A stretch of DNA of 64,000 nt from CAZBLK01 sp964492715 (GCA_964492715.1 CAZBLK010000012.1:21619-85618); one strand, 5' to 3'; shown: positions 44,594 through 53,121, numbered from the stretch's first letter. Numbers and translations: made by a program. Notes: generated by a model not told the origin, from the letters alone.

Positions 44594-45447
44594 TTGTTTT
44601 TTTCCTCCAACTTTGTACCCGTCAGTTTAAAAAATATATCTTCAAGGGTAGGCTTGTATATGTCAATATCAACAATTTCTGAAATAGCGCTTTGTTTTTC
44701 AACTGCTGTCGCAATTTCTTTTGGCGATTGCAGGTTTTTTGTAATCATTTGACCACTGGCAAGTTTAAATGTAACCGATATTGGTATGCCAGCAGACTGC
44801 GTAAGTTCATTGATTGTGCCTATTGCACTTATTTTGCCACCAACCATAAGGCAAATTCTATCGCAAAGCTCCTCGGCTTCCTCCATAAAGTGCGTGGTCA
44901 TCACAATTGTTTTACCTTGTTTTTGAAGCTCTCGAATAATACCCCAAATTTGTTTTCTGGCATGTGGGTCAAGCCCTGTGCTTATTTCGTCTAAAAACAA
45001 AATTTGAGGGTTTCCTATAAGAGCCAAAATTATATTAAGCTTTTGCTTTTGACCGCCGGACAGCTTTTTTACAAGCCTGTTTTTAAACGGTGTAAGCTCA
45101 AACATTTCAAGAAGCGGCTCGTAGTCTGCTGGGTTTTCGTAAAAAGAACGGTATAAATCAATAAGCTCTAAAATTTTTACATTGTCCTGCAAATTGGTTT
45201 CTTGAAGCTGTATACCTATTTTGGCGTACAATTCGCTGCGGTTTTGCGGGCGGATTCCTAAAATTTCAATGTCTCCACTTTCTTGCCGCCTTAGCCCCTC
45301 GATGCATTCAAGTGTTGATGTTTTCCCTGCACCGTTTGGTCCGATTATTCCGAAAACCTCACCCTTGTTTATTGTGAAAGAGATATTGTCAACTGCTGTG
45401 AAATTTCCGTATTTTATTTTTAAATTTTTTACGCTTATAGCTTGCAT
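44590..45447 (-). CDS. ABC transporter ATP-binding protein (drug-export type)
   Basis: 285 residues. Walker A GPNGAGKTS, signature LSGGQKQKLN, Walker B LFLDEISTGLD (Ile in place of the usual Pro after the catalytic Glu) and H-loop MTTHFM. Probably powers the permease encoded next. AGAGGTG precedes the ATG. First main gene of the seven-gene cluster; a 24-codon ORF lies upstream. Confidence 0.93.
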   Translation of the reverse strand: MQAISVKNLKIKYGNFTAVDNISFTINKGEVFGIIGPNGAGKTSTLECIEGLRRQESGDIEILGIRPQNRSELYAKIGIQLQETNLQDNVKILELIDLYRSFYENPADYEPLLEMFELTPFKNRLVKKLSGGQKQKLNIILALIGNPQILFLDEISTGLDPHARKQIWGIIRELQKQGKTIVMTTHFMEEAEELCDRICLMVGGKISAIGTINELTQSAGIPISVTFKLASGQMITKNLQSPKEIATAVEKQSAISEIVDIDIYKPTLEDIFFKLTGTKLEEKNK

Positions 45448-45527
45448 AAAACACCTCTTATATTATTGTTGTAAAATTAACGATTCCACCTAGCCTTATC
45501 TTGCGAATGGTGCAACCACTAATATGT

Positions 45528-45602
45528 TTATCCTTTAAAATCCCCTTGCCTTTTGGTTATGTTTTGTTCTACTGCGGAAAGATACTGCTGTATGTTTTTC
45601 AA
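45528..45602 (-). CDS. Putative 24-residue leader peptide upstream of the ABC/two-component cluster
   Basis: TTG at 45602 follows AAGGGGGTG at good distance and opens a 24-codon frame (MKNIQQYLSAVEQNI...) ending at 45528, 80 bp before the ATPase gene. A TATAAT box lies about 40 bp upstream on the same strand. It could be a leader peptide, a remnant, or chance; no similarity is recognised. Confidence 0.3.
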   Translation of the reverse strand: MKNIQQYLSAVEQNITKRQGDFKG

Positions 45603-45755
45603 ATGCTGCACCCCCTTGCTATTTTTAAGTTTTTATCATTATAACTTTACTTTGTGTTCTGAATATGACTTGGGCGTGTTCCTACTATCTGAAATGCCCA
45701 GATTTGTTTAATGGAAATTCATTCGTAAAAAATTACAAAAACTTAAAAAAAACGG

Positions 45756-45784
45756 TTGACATATTAATGGTAATATAGTATAAT
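45756..45784 (+). promoter_or_regulatory. Consensus promoter of the tRNA cluster
   Basis: Perfect TTGACA (45756-45761), 17-bp spacer, perfect TATAAT (45779-45784), 21 bp before the first tRNA. Confidence 0.93.
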
Positions 45785-45805
45785 TCATTTTGCCGTTAAG
45801 AGTTC

Positions 45806-45878
<73 letters not shown>

Positions 45879-45914
45879 TTTGCACATCAAAAAGCTTTAG
45901 CTTGTTTGGTATGT

Positions 45915-45985
45915 GCGGATGTGGTTCAATGGTAGAACATCAGCCTTCCAAGCTGAATGCGTGGGTTCGATTCCCATCATCCGCT
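45915..45985 (+). tRNA. tRNA-Gly (TCC)
   Basis: Acceptor GCGGATG/CATCCGC, short D arm (GTTCAATGGTAGAAC), anticodon loop CTTCCAA, T arm GTGGGTTCGATTCCCAT. CCA not encoded. Confidence 0.97.
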
Positions 45986-46002
45986 TTAACTTCATAATCA
46001 AT

Positions 46003-46074
46003 GCGCAAGTGGCTCAGTGGTAGAGCATCGCCTTGCCAAGGCGAGGGTCGCGGGTTCGAATCCCGTCTTGCGCT
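46003..46074 (+). tRNA. tRNA-Gly (GCC)
   Basis: Acceptor GCGCAAG/CTTGCGC, anticodon stem TCGCC/GGCGA with loop TTGCCAA, T arm CGGGTTCGAATCCCG. CCA not encoded. Together the two glycine tRNAs read all four GGN codons. Confidence 0.97.
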
Positions 46075-46084
46075 TTTTATTTTG

Positions 46085-46113
46085 CTGTTAGAAAAGTTTC
46101 TAACAGTTTTTTT
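46085..46113 (+). terminator. Terminator of the tRNA operon
   Basis: CTGTTAGAAA-AG-TTTCTAACAG followed by seven T residues, 11 bp after the last tRNA. Confidence 0.92.
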
Positions 46114-46163
46114 GTGTTTTTTTAACACAACTTATTCAAATATACATTTCTTTTGCATTTTTG

Positions 46164-46192
46164 TTGCAATTTTATCTGTGCTGCTTTATAAT
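46164..46192 (+). promoter_or_regulatory. Promoter of the solute-binding protein gene
   Basis: TTGCAA, 17-bp spacer, perfect TATAAT. The leader is about 100 nt; CTAGG/CCTAG pairing before a T7 run (46201-46253) might form a weak attenuator. Confidence 0.7.
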
Positions 46193-46298
46193 CAAAGCAC
46201 TAGGGTATTATATTAAAATATGGTCAAGTGGCACAACTCCTAGGTTTTTTTAATAAACATTAGACAACTAACGCAAAAATTAAGAGAGGTTGAAAACA

Positions 46299-47063
46299 TT
46301 GAAAAAATCATCTTATTTGACTTTTTGTTTAGCCATAGTAATTTTTGTATTAAGCACACAAACGTCGTGCGCTTCGCAGGAGAATAAAAAAATTGACAAG
46401 CTAGTCGTTGGCACAAGCACTGGTTTTTACCCATTTGAATTTATGAACGAGCAAAACGAAATTGACGGCTTTGACATTGCCTTAATGAAAGCTGTGTCTG
46501 AAAAAATTGGTGTTCCTGTTGAGTTTAAAGATTTTGAATTTGATGAACTACCAATTGCTCTTGCAGACGGGCGCATTAACGTAATTGCTTCTGCTTACAG
46601 TATAAACGAAACTAGGCTTGAAAGCAGCGACTTTTCGGAAAGTTATTTTCAAAACAAACAAGTTGTAGTTGTACAAAGTGAAAATAATGAGATAAAAAGT
46701 AAAGAAAACTTAGCTGGAAAAACCATTGCTGTACAGCACGGAACAACTAGCGAAGAAATTGCTGGTGAAATAATTGGTGCAGTTGTTTTGCGGTATGAAA
46801 CATTTGACGAAATTTTTGCTTCACTGGAAAATGGTGGGTGTGACGCAATAGTTTTGGACTCTGCTCCTGCTGATTATTATGTTGAAAAGTATAAAACTAA
46901 AGTTAAGCTTGTAAGCGATTTAGTTTTGGCTGAAGAATGGTATGGCTTTGCTGTAAAAAAGGGAAACAAGGAATTAGTTAGTAAATTAAACAAGGCAATT
47001 TCAGAACTGCATTTAGACAACACATATTTGGACTTGGTTAAGAAATATGTAATAAGCGAATAG
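46299..47063 (+). CDS. Amino-acid ABC transporter substrate-binding protein (orphan)
   Basis: 254 residues. A hydrophobic signal (about 6-22) ends in TSC, a probable though non-ideal lipobox, so it is likely a lipoprotein. The body is an SBP family 3 fold: VGTSTGFYPFEFMNE, GFDIALMKAV, GRINVIASAYSINETR, LAGKTIAVQHGTTSEE and GGCDAIVLDSAPADYYV, as in polar amino-acid binding proteins. TTG 46299 is chosen because GAGAGG lies 9 bp upstream; TTG 46290 has no spacing. No permease or ATPase gene is nearby. Confidence 0.88.
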   Translation: MKKSSYLTFCLAIVIFVLSTQTSCASQENKKIDKLVVGTSTGFYPFEFMNEQNEIDGFDIALMKAVSEKIGVPVEFKDFEFDELPIALADGRINVIASAYSINETRLESSDFSESYFQNKQVVVVQSENNEIKSKENLAGKTIAVQHGTTSEEIAGEIIGAVVLRYETFDEIFASLENGGCDAIVLDSAPADYYVEKYKTKVKLVSDLVLAEEWYGFAVKKGNKELVSKLNKAISELHLDNTYLDLVKKYVISE

Positions 47064-47067
47064 TTTT

Positions 47068-47104
47068 AAGGCGGCTGTGCAAGTTTGCACAGCCGCCTTT
47101 TTAA
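47068..47104 (+). terminator. Terminator after the solute-binding protein gene
   Basis: GGCGGCTGTGCA-AGT-TTGCACAGCCGCC-TTTTT, a very stable hairpin 5 bp after the stop. It also lies downstream of the convergent rnfB but lacks a T run in that direction. Confidence 0.93.
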
Positions 47105-47127
47105 TGCCTTCTATTTTGAAAGGGATA

Positions 47128-47958
47128 TTATGCGCCCTTTTCTACTTTTTCTTTCTTATAAGTTGTGCTAACAATAGTTCCTGTTGGGCATTTTTTAGCA
47201 CACTCGTTACATTCTACACATTTGCTGTAGTCAATTCTAGCCAAGTTGTCTGTTACATGCACAGCGTCATAAGCACAAGCCTTTTCGCACATTTTACATG
47301 CAATACACCCAACTTTGCAAAGCGCACGTACAGTTTTGCCTGTGTCGTGGCTGTTGCACGCCGCACGCACTCCGCTTCTGTAAGGAACTAATTCAAGTAA
47401 GTCTTTTGGGCATTGCGGAACGCACATGCCGCACGCTGTACATTTTTCACGGTCTACAAGTGCAATGCCGTCTACAATGTGCAGTGCGTCAAACTTACAC
47501 GCACGAACACAGCTTCCACAACCAAGACAACCGTAAGAACAAGCCTTTGCACCGCCGCCTGAAAGCTGCATAGCCGCTTTACAGTCGTTTATGCCGTAGT
47601 AGTCGTACCTAAAGTTACTAAAGTTTAAGTTGCCGCCGCACTTTACAAACGAAACGTGCTTTTCCTTTATTTCAGCTTTAATGCCTAAAATGTCAGAAAT
47701 TTTTTGTGTTGATTCTGCGCCGCCTACAGGGCAGCCGTTTGGCTTTGCTTTGCCTTCACAAACTGCCGCTGCAAAAGCGTCACAGCCTGCAAATCCGCAG
47801 CCGCCGCAATTTGCGCCTGGCAGTGCGTCACGGACACTGCCTAAGTTTGGGTCTTCGTAGACCTTAAACTTTTCGCCTGCGTAGCCTAAACCTAAGCCGA
47901 ACAACACGCCCATTCCGCCGAGGCTTGCTACTGCAAGTGCTATACCGTTTATATCCAT
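47128..47958 (-). CDS. rnfB: Rnf complex subunit RnfB (iron-sulfur protein)
   Basis: 276 residues. One N-terminal membrane helix, then a 4Fe-4S domain (GANCGGCGFAGCDAFA plus a later NGCPVGG) and several ferredoxin-type clusters (CLGCGSCVRACKFDAL, CTACGMCVPQCPKDL, CKMCEKACAYDAVHV, CVECNECAKKCPTGTI). RnfB is thought to receive electrons from reduced ferredoxin and pass them into the membrane complex. Last gene of the rnf operon, separated from rnfA by a family A repeat. Confidence 0.96.
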   Translation of the reverse strand: MDINGIALAVASLGGMGVLFGLGLGYAGEKFKVYEDPNLGSVRDALPGANCGGCGFAGCDAFAAAVCEGKAKPNGCPVGGAESTQKISDILGIKAEIKEKHVSFVKCGGNLNFSNFRYDYYGINDCKAAMQLSGGGAKACSYGCLGCGSCVRACKFDALHIVDGIALVDREKCTACGMCVPQCPKDLLELVPYRSGVRAACNSHDTGKTVRALCKVGCIACKMCEKACAYDAVHVTDNLARIDYSKCVECNECAKKCPTGTIVSTTYKKEKVEKGA

Positions 47959-47989
47959 GGTTTACACCTCCGTACTGCTTTTAAAGGAT

Positions 47990-48043
47990 AAGACCTTGGG
48001 GGCGCTGCCCCCAAACGCCTGCAAGGGGCTAGCCCCTTGACCC
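47990..48043. repeat. Intergenic repeat family A (inverted) between rnfA and rnfB
   Basis: AAGACCTTGGGGGCGCTGCC... with the two hairpins CTTGGGGG/CCCCCAA and AAGGGGC/GCCCCTT, ending GACCC. On the minus strand it is in the orientation GGGTCAAGG... as in the other copies, so it would be transcribed within the rnf mRNA. Confidence 0.88.
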
Positions 48044-48154
48044 ATCTTTTTGTTGCTTATTTATATTTGAGTTAATTTTTTCGTTGGAACAATATTATAG
48101 CTTTTATTTTTTAAAAAAGCTAGTGAATTTTGTTACCTAATAATACAGCTTTTT

Positions 48155-48730
48155 CTACTTAATTAAGCCTGTGAAGCCTAAGAAGGCAATTGACATAAGC
48201 CCTGCTGTAATTAGGGCAATAGGGAAGCCCTTGAAGTGCTTGCTTATGTCGTTTCTTTCAAGGCGTTCACGGATACCAGCCATTAAAACAATAGCTATTG
48301 TAAAGCCAATTGCCGCACCTGCACCGTTTACAACTGAATAAATAAAATTGTAGCCGCTGTCTTTGTTTATTACTGTTACGCCCAAAACAGCACAGTTTGT
48401 TGTAATAAGGGGAAGGTACACACCTAACGCTTGGTACAGCGTTGGGCTTGACTTTTTGATAAACATTTCAACAAGTTGCACGAGTGATGCAATTATAAGT
48501 ATAAAAGCTATGTTGTATAAATAAACAAGGTCGAGCGGTACAAGTACAAGGTTGTAAACAATGTACGTTACGGCAGAAGCAAGCACCATAACAAACGTTA
48601 CAGCTATGCCCATGCCTGCGGCCGTTTCAATTTTTTTGGAAACGCCCAAAAACGGACAAATGCCTAAAAACCGTGACAAAACAAAGTTGTTTACAAACAC
48701 TGCGCCGACAAAAATTAAAAACAGTTCCAC
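48155..48730 (-). CDS. rnfA: Rnf complex membrane subunit RnfA
   Basis: 191 residues, six helices. The start FVGAVFVNNFVLSRFLGICPFLGVSKK is the diagnostic RnfA/NqrE sequence, and LPLITTNCAVLGV its second half-repeat. It carries part of the membrane path with a [2Fe-2S] cluster shared with RnfE in known structures. Confidence 0.97.
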   Translation of the reverse strand: MELFLIFVGAVFVNNFVLSRFLGICPFLGVSKKIETAAGMGIAVTFVMVLASAVTYIVYNLVLVPLDLVYLYNIAFILIIASLVQLVEMFIKKSSPTLYQALGVYLPLITTNCAVLGVTVINKDSGYNFIYSVVNGAGAAIGFTIAIVLMAGIRERLERNDISKHFKGFPIALITAGLMSIAFLGFTGLIK

Positions 48731-48764
48731 TACGCTATGCCACTCCTTTCCAAAATCATTTCAT

Positions 48765-49370
48765 TTATTTCTTTGCGCTCATGTAGTTTAACAAAGCCAT
48801 CAAAAGCCCAAGTGTAAGGAAAGCACCTGGCGGCAAAATCATTACAATTGTACGTGGGAACATTTCTGGAAGAATTGTTGCGCCAAAAATTGCGCCAGTG
48901 CCCAAAAGTTCTCTTATTGCGCCGATTATTGTAAGCGCAAGCGTAAACCCAAGCCCCATTGCAATGCCGTCAAATGCCGAAAAAACAGGGTTGTTTTTTG
49001 AAGCGAAAGATTCTGCACGTGCGAGAATTATACAGTTTACAACTATAAGCGGAATGAAAATGCCCAAAGCCGCATTAAGCGAAGGAACAAACCCCTCCAA
49101 AAGGAACTGAACAATTGTAACAAAGCTTGCTATAACAATTATATAGCTTGGAATACGCACCTTGTCGGGAACGAACTTCCTTATTAATGAAATAACGATG
49201 TTGGAGCAAGTTAAAACTGCTGTAGTAGCAAGCCCCATGCCAACGCCATTTACGGCAGATGTTGTGACGGCAAGCGTCGGACACATGCCTATAGCTTGAA
49301 CAAAAGCTGGGTTGTCGGTAAACAGCCCACTTTTAAAAATTTTAGAAACACTAACATTTCCCATTCGCAT
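48765..49370 (-). CDS. rnfE: Rnf complex membrane subunit RnfE
   Basis: 201 residues, six helices, paralogous to RnfA in inverted topology: NPAFVQAIGMCPTLAVTTSAVNG and IPLIVVNCIILARAE carry the conserved Cys. GGGGG lies just before the first ATG; the second ATG two codons later is an alternative. Starts 10 bp after rnfG. Confidence 0.96.
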   Translation of the reverse strand: MRMGNVSVSKIFKSGLFTDNPAFVQAIGMCPTLAVTTSAVNGVGMGLATTAVLTCSNIVISLIRKFVPDKVRIPSYIIVIASFVTIVQFLLEGFVPSLNAALGIFIPLIVVNCIILARAESFASKNNPVFSAFDGIAMGLGFTLALTIIGAIRELLGTGAIFGATILPEMFPRTIVMILPPGAFLTLGLLMALLNYMSAKK

Positions 49371-49380
49371 ATGCCCCCTA

Positions 49381-49926
49381 TCACTTTAAATTTTCTGCAA
49401 AAAATTGCAGTGCGTCGTTTACGCCTGTCGTAACGGCTGTTGTTGTAATTGTAGCCGAAGTAATTGCTTCAATGTCGCTTTCGCCTGCTGGGCCTGTTTT
49501 AATTACGTTAAGCTTGCCAGACTTGCCGATGTATTGCGAAGTAAAGCTTTCTTTTGTTGCGTTTGCGCCAAGCCCTGGAGTTTCTGAATGTTTAACAATT
49601 TTTATTCCAGTAATTACACCTTCCATGTCAACACCAACAAGAAGGTCAACGTCACCAGCGTAGCCCTTTGGCGAAATAGCTATTACGTAGCCTACAGCTT
49701 CTCCGCCTTTTAAGCCTTTGTTTACAGACTTAATTTTTACATCATCTTCTTCTACCTCTGTAAACTCGTCTGCTACTGCTAAAATTTCTGTCATTGCTTG
49801 CGCTTTTGCCTGTGCTGCTTGCTCGGCTATCGGCGCTTTTGTAATATCGTAAACGTAGCCCAAGCACACTGCCGCCACAACCGACACAATAAAAAGCACA
49901 ATGCCTGGCTTAACAATTGCTCCCAT
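49381..49926 (-). CDS. rnfG: Rnf complex FMN-binding subunit RnfG
   Basis: 181 residues. One N-terminal helix and an outer FMN domain; the covalent FMN threonine lies in AITSATITTTAV, matching the S(T)GAT-type motif with Ser in place of Gly. KHSETPGLGANA is the other conserved block. Starts 2 bp after rnfD. Confidence 0.94.
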   Translation of the reverse strand: MGAIVKPGIVLFIVSVVAAVCLGYVYDITKAPIAEQAAQAKAQAMTEILAVADEFTEVEEDDVKIKSVNKGLKGGEAVGYVIAISPKGYAGDVDLLVGVDMEGVITGIKIVKHSETPGLGANATKESFTSQYIGKSGKLNVIKTGPAGESDIEAITSATITTTAVTTGVNDALQFFAENLK

Positions 49927-49928
49927 GT

Positions 49929-50900
49929 CTACGCCCCCTTCTTTGTGCCGAAAACTATAGGCCTAATAAACCTATCAATTAGCGGAACTGCCAAGTTCAT
50001 AATTAAAATTGCATAAGAAACGCCCTCTGGGTAGCCGCCGTATGAACGTATGAGTGCTGTAAGCAAGCCACAGCCAACGCCAAACACAATGCGCCCTTTG
50101 TTTGAAACTGGGCCTGTTGCGTAGTCTGTCGCCATGAAAAACGCACCAAGCATAATTCCCCCAACTAAAAGCTCGTACATTGGGTTGCCTGTCATAAAGC
50201 CGTCTCTGCCGAAAAGAAGAATAAAAAACGAAGCTGTTGCAATGTAAGCAAGTGGAGCGTGCCATGTAATTACTTTTCTATACAAAAGGTAAGCACCACC
50301 CAAAAGCAAAGCAATTGCAGACGTTTCACCTATACAGCCTGGAATGTTTCCGATAAGTGCGTTCACATATTCTTGCGTCTGTGGTGTAAAGGCACCGCCT
50401 TGCTTTAAGTAGTAAAGCGGAGTTGCTGTTGACACTAAGTCAAAGCTGAAAATGTTTTTCACTGGTTCTGTCCAAGCTGTCATTGCTGTTGGGTACGAAG
50501 CCAAAAGAAACGCACGAGCCGCAAGTGCTGGGTTTACAAAGTTTTGCCCAAGACCGCCGAAAAGTTGTTTAACAATAACAATTGCTACAAAGCTGCCTAC
50601 TATAGGCATCCAAATAGGCGCTGAAGCTGGCATGTTCATAGCAAGCAAAAGCCCTGTAACAACCGCCGAAAGGTCGCTTATTGTTGACGGCTTTTTCATA
50701 AGCCTTTGGTAGCCTTGTTCAAATATAATACTCCACGCTATTGACATGAAGATGATAATTGCCGCACGAACGCCGAAAAACCAAACTCCTGCAAGCGTTG
50801 CAGGTGCAAGTGCAATCAGCACGTCACGCATTAGGCTTCTTGTTGAGTCGTTTGACCTAATGTGCGGCGTTGACGAAACTAAATATTTTTTGTCGGACAA
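49929..50900 (-). CDS. rnfD: Rnf complex membrane subunit RnfD
   Basis: 323 residues with about nine helices. Conserved RnfD/NqrB features include SSTPHIRSNDST at the start, the NPALAARAFLLASYP segment and STATPLYYL, the site of covalent FMN. It is a main part of the ion path. A family B repeat separates it from rnfC. Confidence 0.96.
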   Translation of the reverse strand: MSDKKYLVSSTPHIRSNDSTRSLMRDVLIALAPATLAGVWFFGVRAAIIIFMSIAWSIIFEQGYQRLMKKPSTISDLSAVVTGLLLAMNMPASAPIWMPIVGSFVAIVIVKQLFGGLGQNFVNPALAARAFLLASYPTAMTAWTEPVKNIFSFDLVSTATPLYYLKQGGAFTPQTQEYVNALIGNIPGCIGETSAIALLLGGAYLLYRKVITWHAPLAYIATASFFILLFGRDGFMTGNPMYELLVGGIMLGAFFMATDYATGPVSNKGRIVFGVGCGLLTALIRSYGGYPEGVSYAILIMNLAVPLIDRFIRPIVFGTKKGA

Positions 50901-50951
50901 TTAGTTTACCCCCCTTATAAAGAGTGTTAAAGCTTTGGAGTAGCTGGTTTT

Positions 50952-51009
50952 AAGACCTTGGGGTGCTTCCCCAACCCCCGCCACTTTTGAAAAAGTGGAC
51001 AAAACTTTT
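50952..51009. repeat. Intergenic repeat family B between rnfC and rnfD
   Basis: AAGACCTTGGGGTGCTTCC... then CCACTTTT-GAA-AAAGTGG and ACTTTTA, as in the other three copies, but here inside an operon. A short TAGTATCACTTGATACTA dyad follows at 51017-51034. Confidence 0.85.
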
Positions 51010-51040
51010 ATTTTTTAGTATCACTTGATACTAAACATTT

Positions 51041-52363
51041 TTATTTTCTCTTGCTCATAAGCTCACGGCGTGTCGCACGGATTGACTGGGCAAGGTGTCT
51101 GTTTGCAGGGCAAACGTATGAACAGCTTCCGCATTCTATGCAGTCTAAGCCGTTATATTTTTTAAATGTATCCATGTCGCCAGAAAGCACATAGTAGTTT
51201 AAGTCTAAAGGCATAAGCCCAATTGGGCAATGTTCTACACATCTGCCGCACCTAATGCAGTTTTGCTCCGGCGGAAGCTCGGCTTCTTTCTCTGTGTAGA
51301 AAATGAAGGCAGACGAAGTTTTCACCATTGGAACGTCAAGGTCAAAGTTTGCAACACCCATCATTGGACCGCCGCAAATTATTTTCCTTGGGTTTTCGTT
51401 AAAGCCGCCAGCCTCCTCAATTAAATCCCTCAAAGACATACCAAGACGAACTTTGTAGTTTCCAGGGTTTTTAATTGCGCCACCTGTAAGTGTAACAACT
51501 TTACGCATTAATGGACGTCCACGTACAATTGCACGGTGTACAGCTATTACTGTGTCAACGTTGTTTACTATGCAGCCAACGTCCGCTGGAAGCTTGCCAG
51601 AAGGCACCTCACGGTTTGTGCAAGCATAAATAAGCTGCTTTTCTGCACCTTGTGGGTACTTTGGCACAAGCCCCACAACTTCAATTTCTGGAATGTTTTT
51701 TGTAAACTCGTCCAGCTTTTTAAGTGCGTCTGGTTTGTTTGTTTCAATAGCTATAATTCCCTTTGCGCCTTTGTGCAGCGAAAGCATAATTTGAAGCCCA
51801 ATAACAATTCTTTCAGTTTCTTCAAGGAGAACTCTGTGGTCTGTTGTTAAGTAAGGCTCACATTCTGCTGCGTTTACAATGATATACTCAATTTTTTTGT
51901 CTGGTGGTGGGTTTAGCTTAATGTGGGTTGGGAAGCCAGCGCCGCCAAGCCCTACAATGCCTGCCCATTTAATTTTTTCTAAAATTTCTTCCTTTGAAAG
52001 CTCCTTGTAACGGTCATTAATTTTAATTTCTGGGCTTTCTGTAAGGTTACCGTCGTTTTCAATTACGACTGCGTTGCATGTTACGCCTGTCGGCGTTAAA
52101 ACCTTACGAATTTCTTTAACTGTTCCTGAAACGCTTGAGTGAATGGGCGAAGAAACAAATGCACTGCTTTCGCCAATGCGCTGCCCTAAAAGAACGCTGT
52201 CGCCAGCTTTTACAATTGGTTCGCACGGTGCACCAAGGTGCTGAACCATTGGGTAAACCATTTCATGACCAGCAATTGGTAAAATGTTAACAATTGCCTT
52301 GTCATCTGTTGCACTTTTACCGTCAGGCGGATGTATGCCGCCCTTGAATGTTAAAATTCTCAC
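51041..52363 (-). CDS. rnfC: Rnf complex subunit RnfC (NADH-binding)
   Basis: 440 residues. A flavin/NADH-binding part with the glycine-rich GIVGLGGAGFPTHIKL (near 130) and NAAECEPYLTTDHR, then two 4Fe-4S motifs CIRCGRCVEHCPIG and CIECGSCSYVCPAN near the C-terminus. It is the NAD+ reduction site. Starts 12 bp after the kinase-like ATPase gene, so these are one transcription unit. Confidence 0.97.
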   Translation of the reverse strand: MRILTFKGGIHPPDGKSATDDKAIVNILPIAGHEMVYPMVQHLGAPCEPIVKAGDSVLLGQRIGESSAFVSSPIHSSVSGTVKEIRKVLTPTGVTCNAVVIENDGNLTESPEIKINDRYKELSKEEILEKIKWAGIVGLGGAGFPTHIKLNPPPDKKIEYIIVNAAECEPYLTTDHRVLLEETERIVIGLQIMLSLHKGAKGIIAIETNKPDALKKLDEFTKNIPEIEVVGLVPKYPQGAEKQLIYACTNREVPSGKLPADVGCIVNNVDTVIAVHRAIVRGRPLMRKVVTLTGGAIKNPGNYKVRLGMSLRDLIEEAGGFNENPRKIICGGPMMGVANFDLDVPMVKTSSAFIFYTEKEAELPPEQNCIRCGRCVEHCPIGLMPLDLNYYVLSGDMDTFKKYNGLDCIECGSCSYVCPANRHLAQSIRATRRELMSKRK

Positions 52364-52375
52364 AGCCTCACCTCT

Positions 52376-52921
52376 CTATATTATTATTTCCGCAAGCCCT
52401 TCTTCAATGTTGTCTTTTACCCAACAAGAAATTTCAGGCAAATCAAGCGGAACGTCACCCAAAACTTCTTTAACTTCCCTTGTGTCGAAAACAAACTGCT
52501 TGCCGTCAAATGTGTGCTTGTAAACAAAGTCAACGCCCGTGTTCATTGTTACTAAAATGTGAACGGTGCTTACCATGTCGCCCATTGGTGGACGGTCGAT
52601 GTTGTTATAAAGCATTTGGCACAAAACTTTTGTTCCGACGCCTACCTCGCTTTTAATTGAAAGCGTTCCGCCGCACTGAACACACGTTTGTTCAAGCATT
52701 GGAATGCCAAGCCCAACCTTCCTTGTTGTGCGTGACGTAGTGAAAGGGTCACGTATTTTTTCAAGCATTTCTTTTGTCATGCCGCAGCCGTTGTCTTCAA
52801 TTGCAAAGTAAAGGCTATTGCCTTTTACGTCCTCAATTACTTCAATTGTAACAGTGCTTGCTTCCGCTCGTATGCTGTTTTGGGCTATGTCTAAAATGTG
52901 CATGGAAAATTCCTTCATCAT
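52376..52921 (-). CDS. HATPase-fold protein without a histidine domain, heading the rnf operon
   Basis: 181 residues. MKEFSMHILDIAQNSIRAEA followed by EDNGCGM (G1) and VGLGIPM (G2-like) is a GHKL ATPase domain (about 1-110), but there is no DHp domain or phospho-acceptor His and no membrane helix. The remaining 70 residues are unassigned. Similar proteins occur beside redox operons (hydrogenase, Rnf) in Clostridia. It may act like an anti-sigma or SpoIIAB-type kinase (inference). ATG 52921 follows AAGGGG by 8 bp; the next ATG is adjacent. Confidence 0.75.
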   Translation of the reverse strand: MMKEFSMHILDIAQNSIRAEASTVTIEVIEDVKGNSLYFAIEDNGCGMTKEMLEKIRDPFTTSRTTRKVGLGIPMLEQTCVQCGGTLSIKSEVGVGTKVLCQMLYNNIDRPPMGDMVSTVHILVTMNTGVDFVYKHTFDGKQFVFDTREVKEVLGDVPLDLPEISCWVKDNIEEGLAEIII

Positions 52922-52984
52922 AAAAAGCGCCCCTTATTTCCGAGTATTTAGAAATGCTTCAAATAAAAATATTTTGAGTTTTTC

Positions 52985-53057
52985 TGTATTAATTCCACTT
53001 TTTAACTGCATTAGAGTTTTCTCAATAGACAATGCAGTTGAAAATTGAATTGCTACA
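52985..53057. repeat. Palindromic element, TATAGCAATT family
   Basis: AACTGCATT/AATGCAGTT perfect inner stem, flanked by imperfect AATTCC.../...GAATTGCTA ends; shares ATAGACAATG with the copy at 33144. Located in the rnf leader. Confidence 0.65.
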
Positions 53058-53093
53058 TACATAAACCTTTTTAACGCTATAATATTATAGCAT

Positions 53094-53121
53094 ATTATAC
53101 AAAAAAGTATATAATTGATAA
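53094..53121 (-). promoter_or_regulatory. Candidate rnf operon promoter
   Basis: Minus strand TTATCA, 16-bp spacer, TATAAT; about 175 bp before the operon's first gene. Confidence 0.4.

Noticed and set aside
46003..46128. Minus-strand frames across the tRNA genes
   Set aside because: They are reverse complements of tRNA sequence, a known source of false ORFs.
47077..47391. 104-residue plus-strand frame over rnfB
   Set aside because: Antisense to four ferredoxin motifs of RnfB; its cysteines come from the reverse complement.
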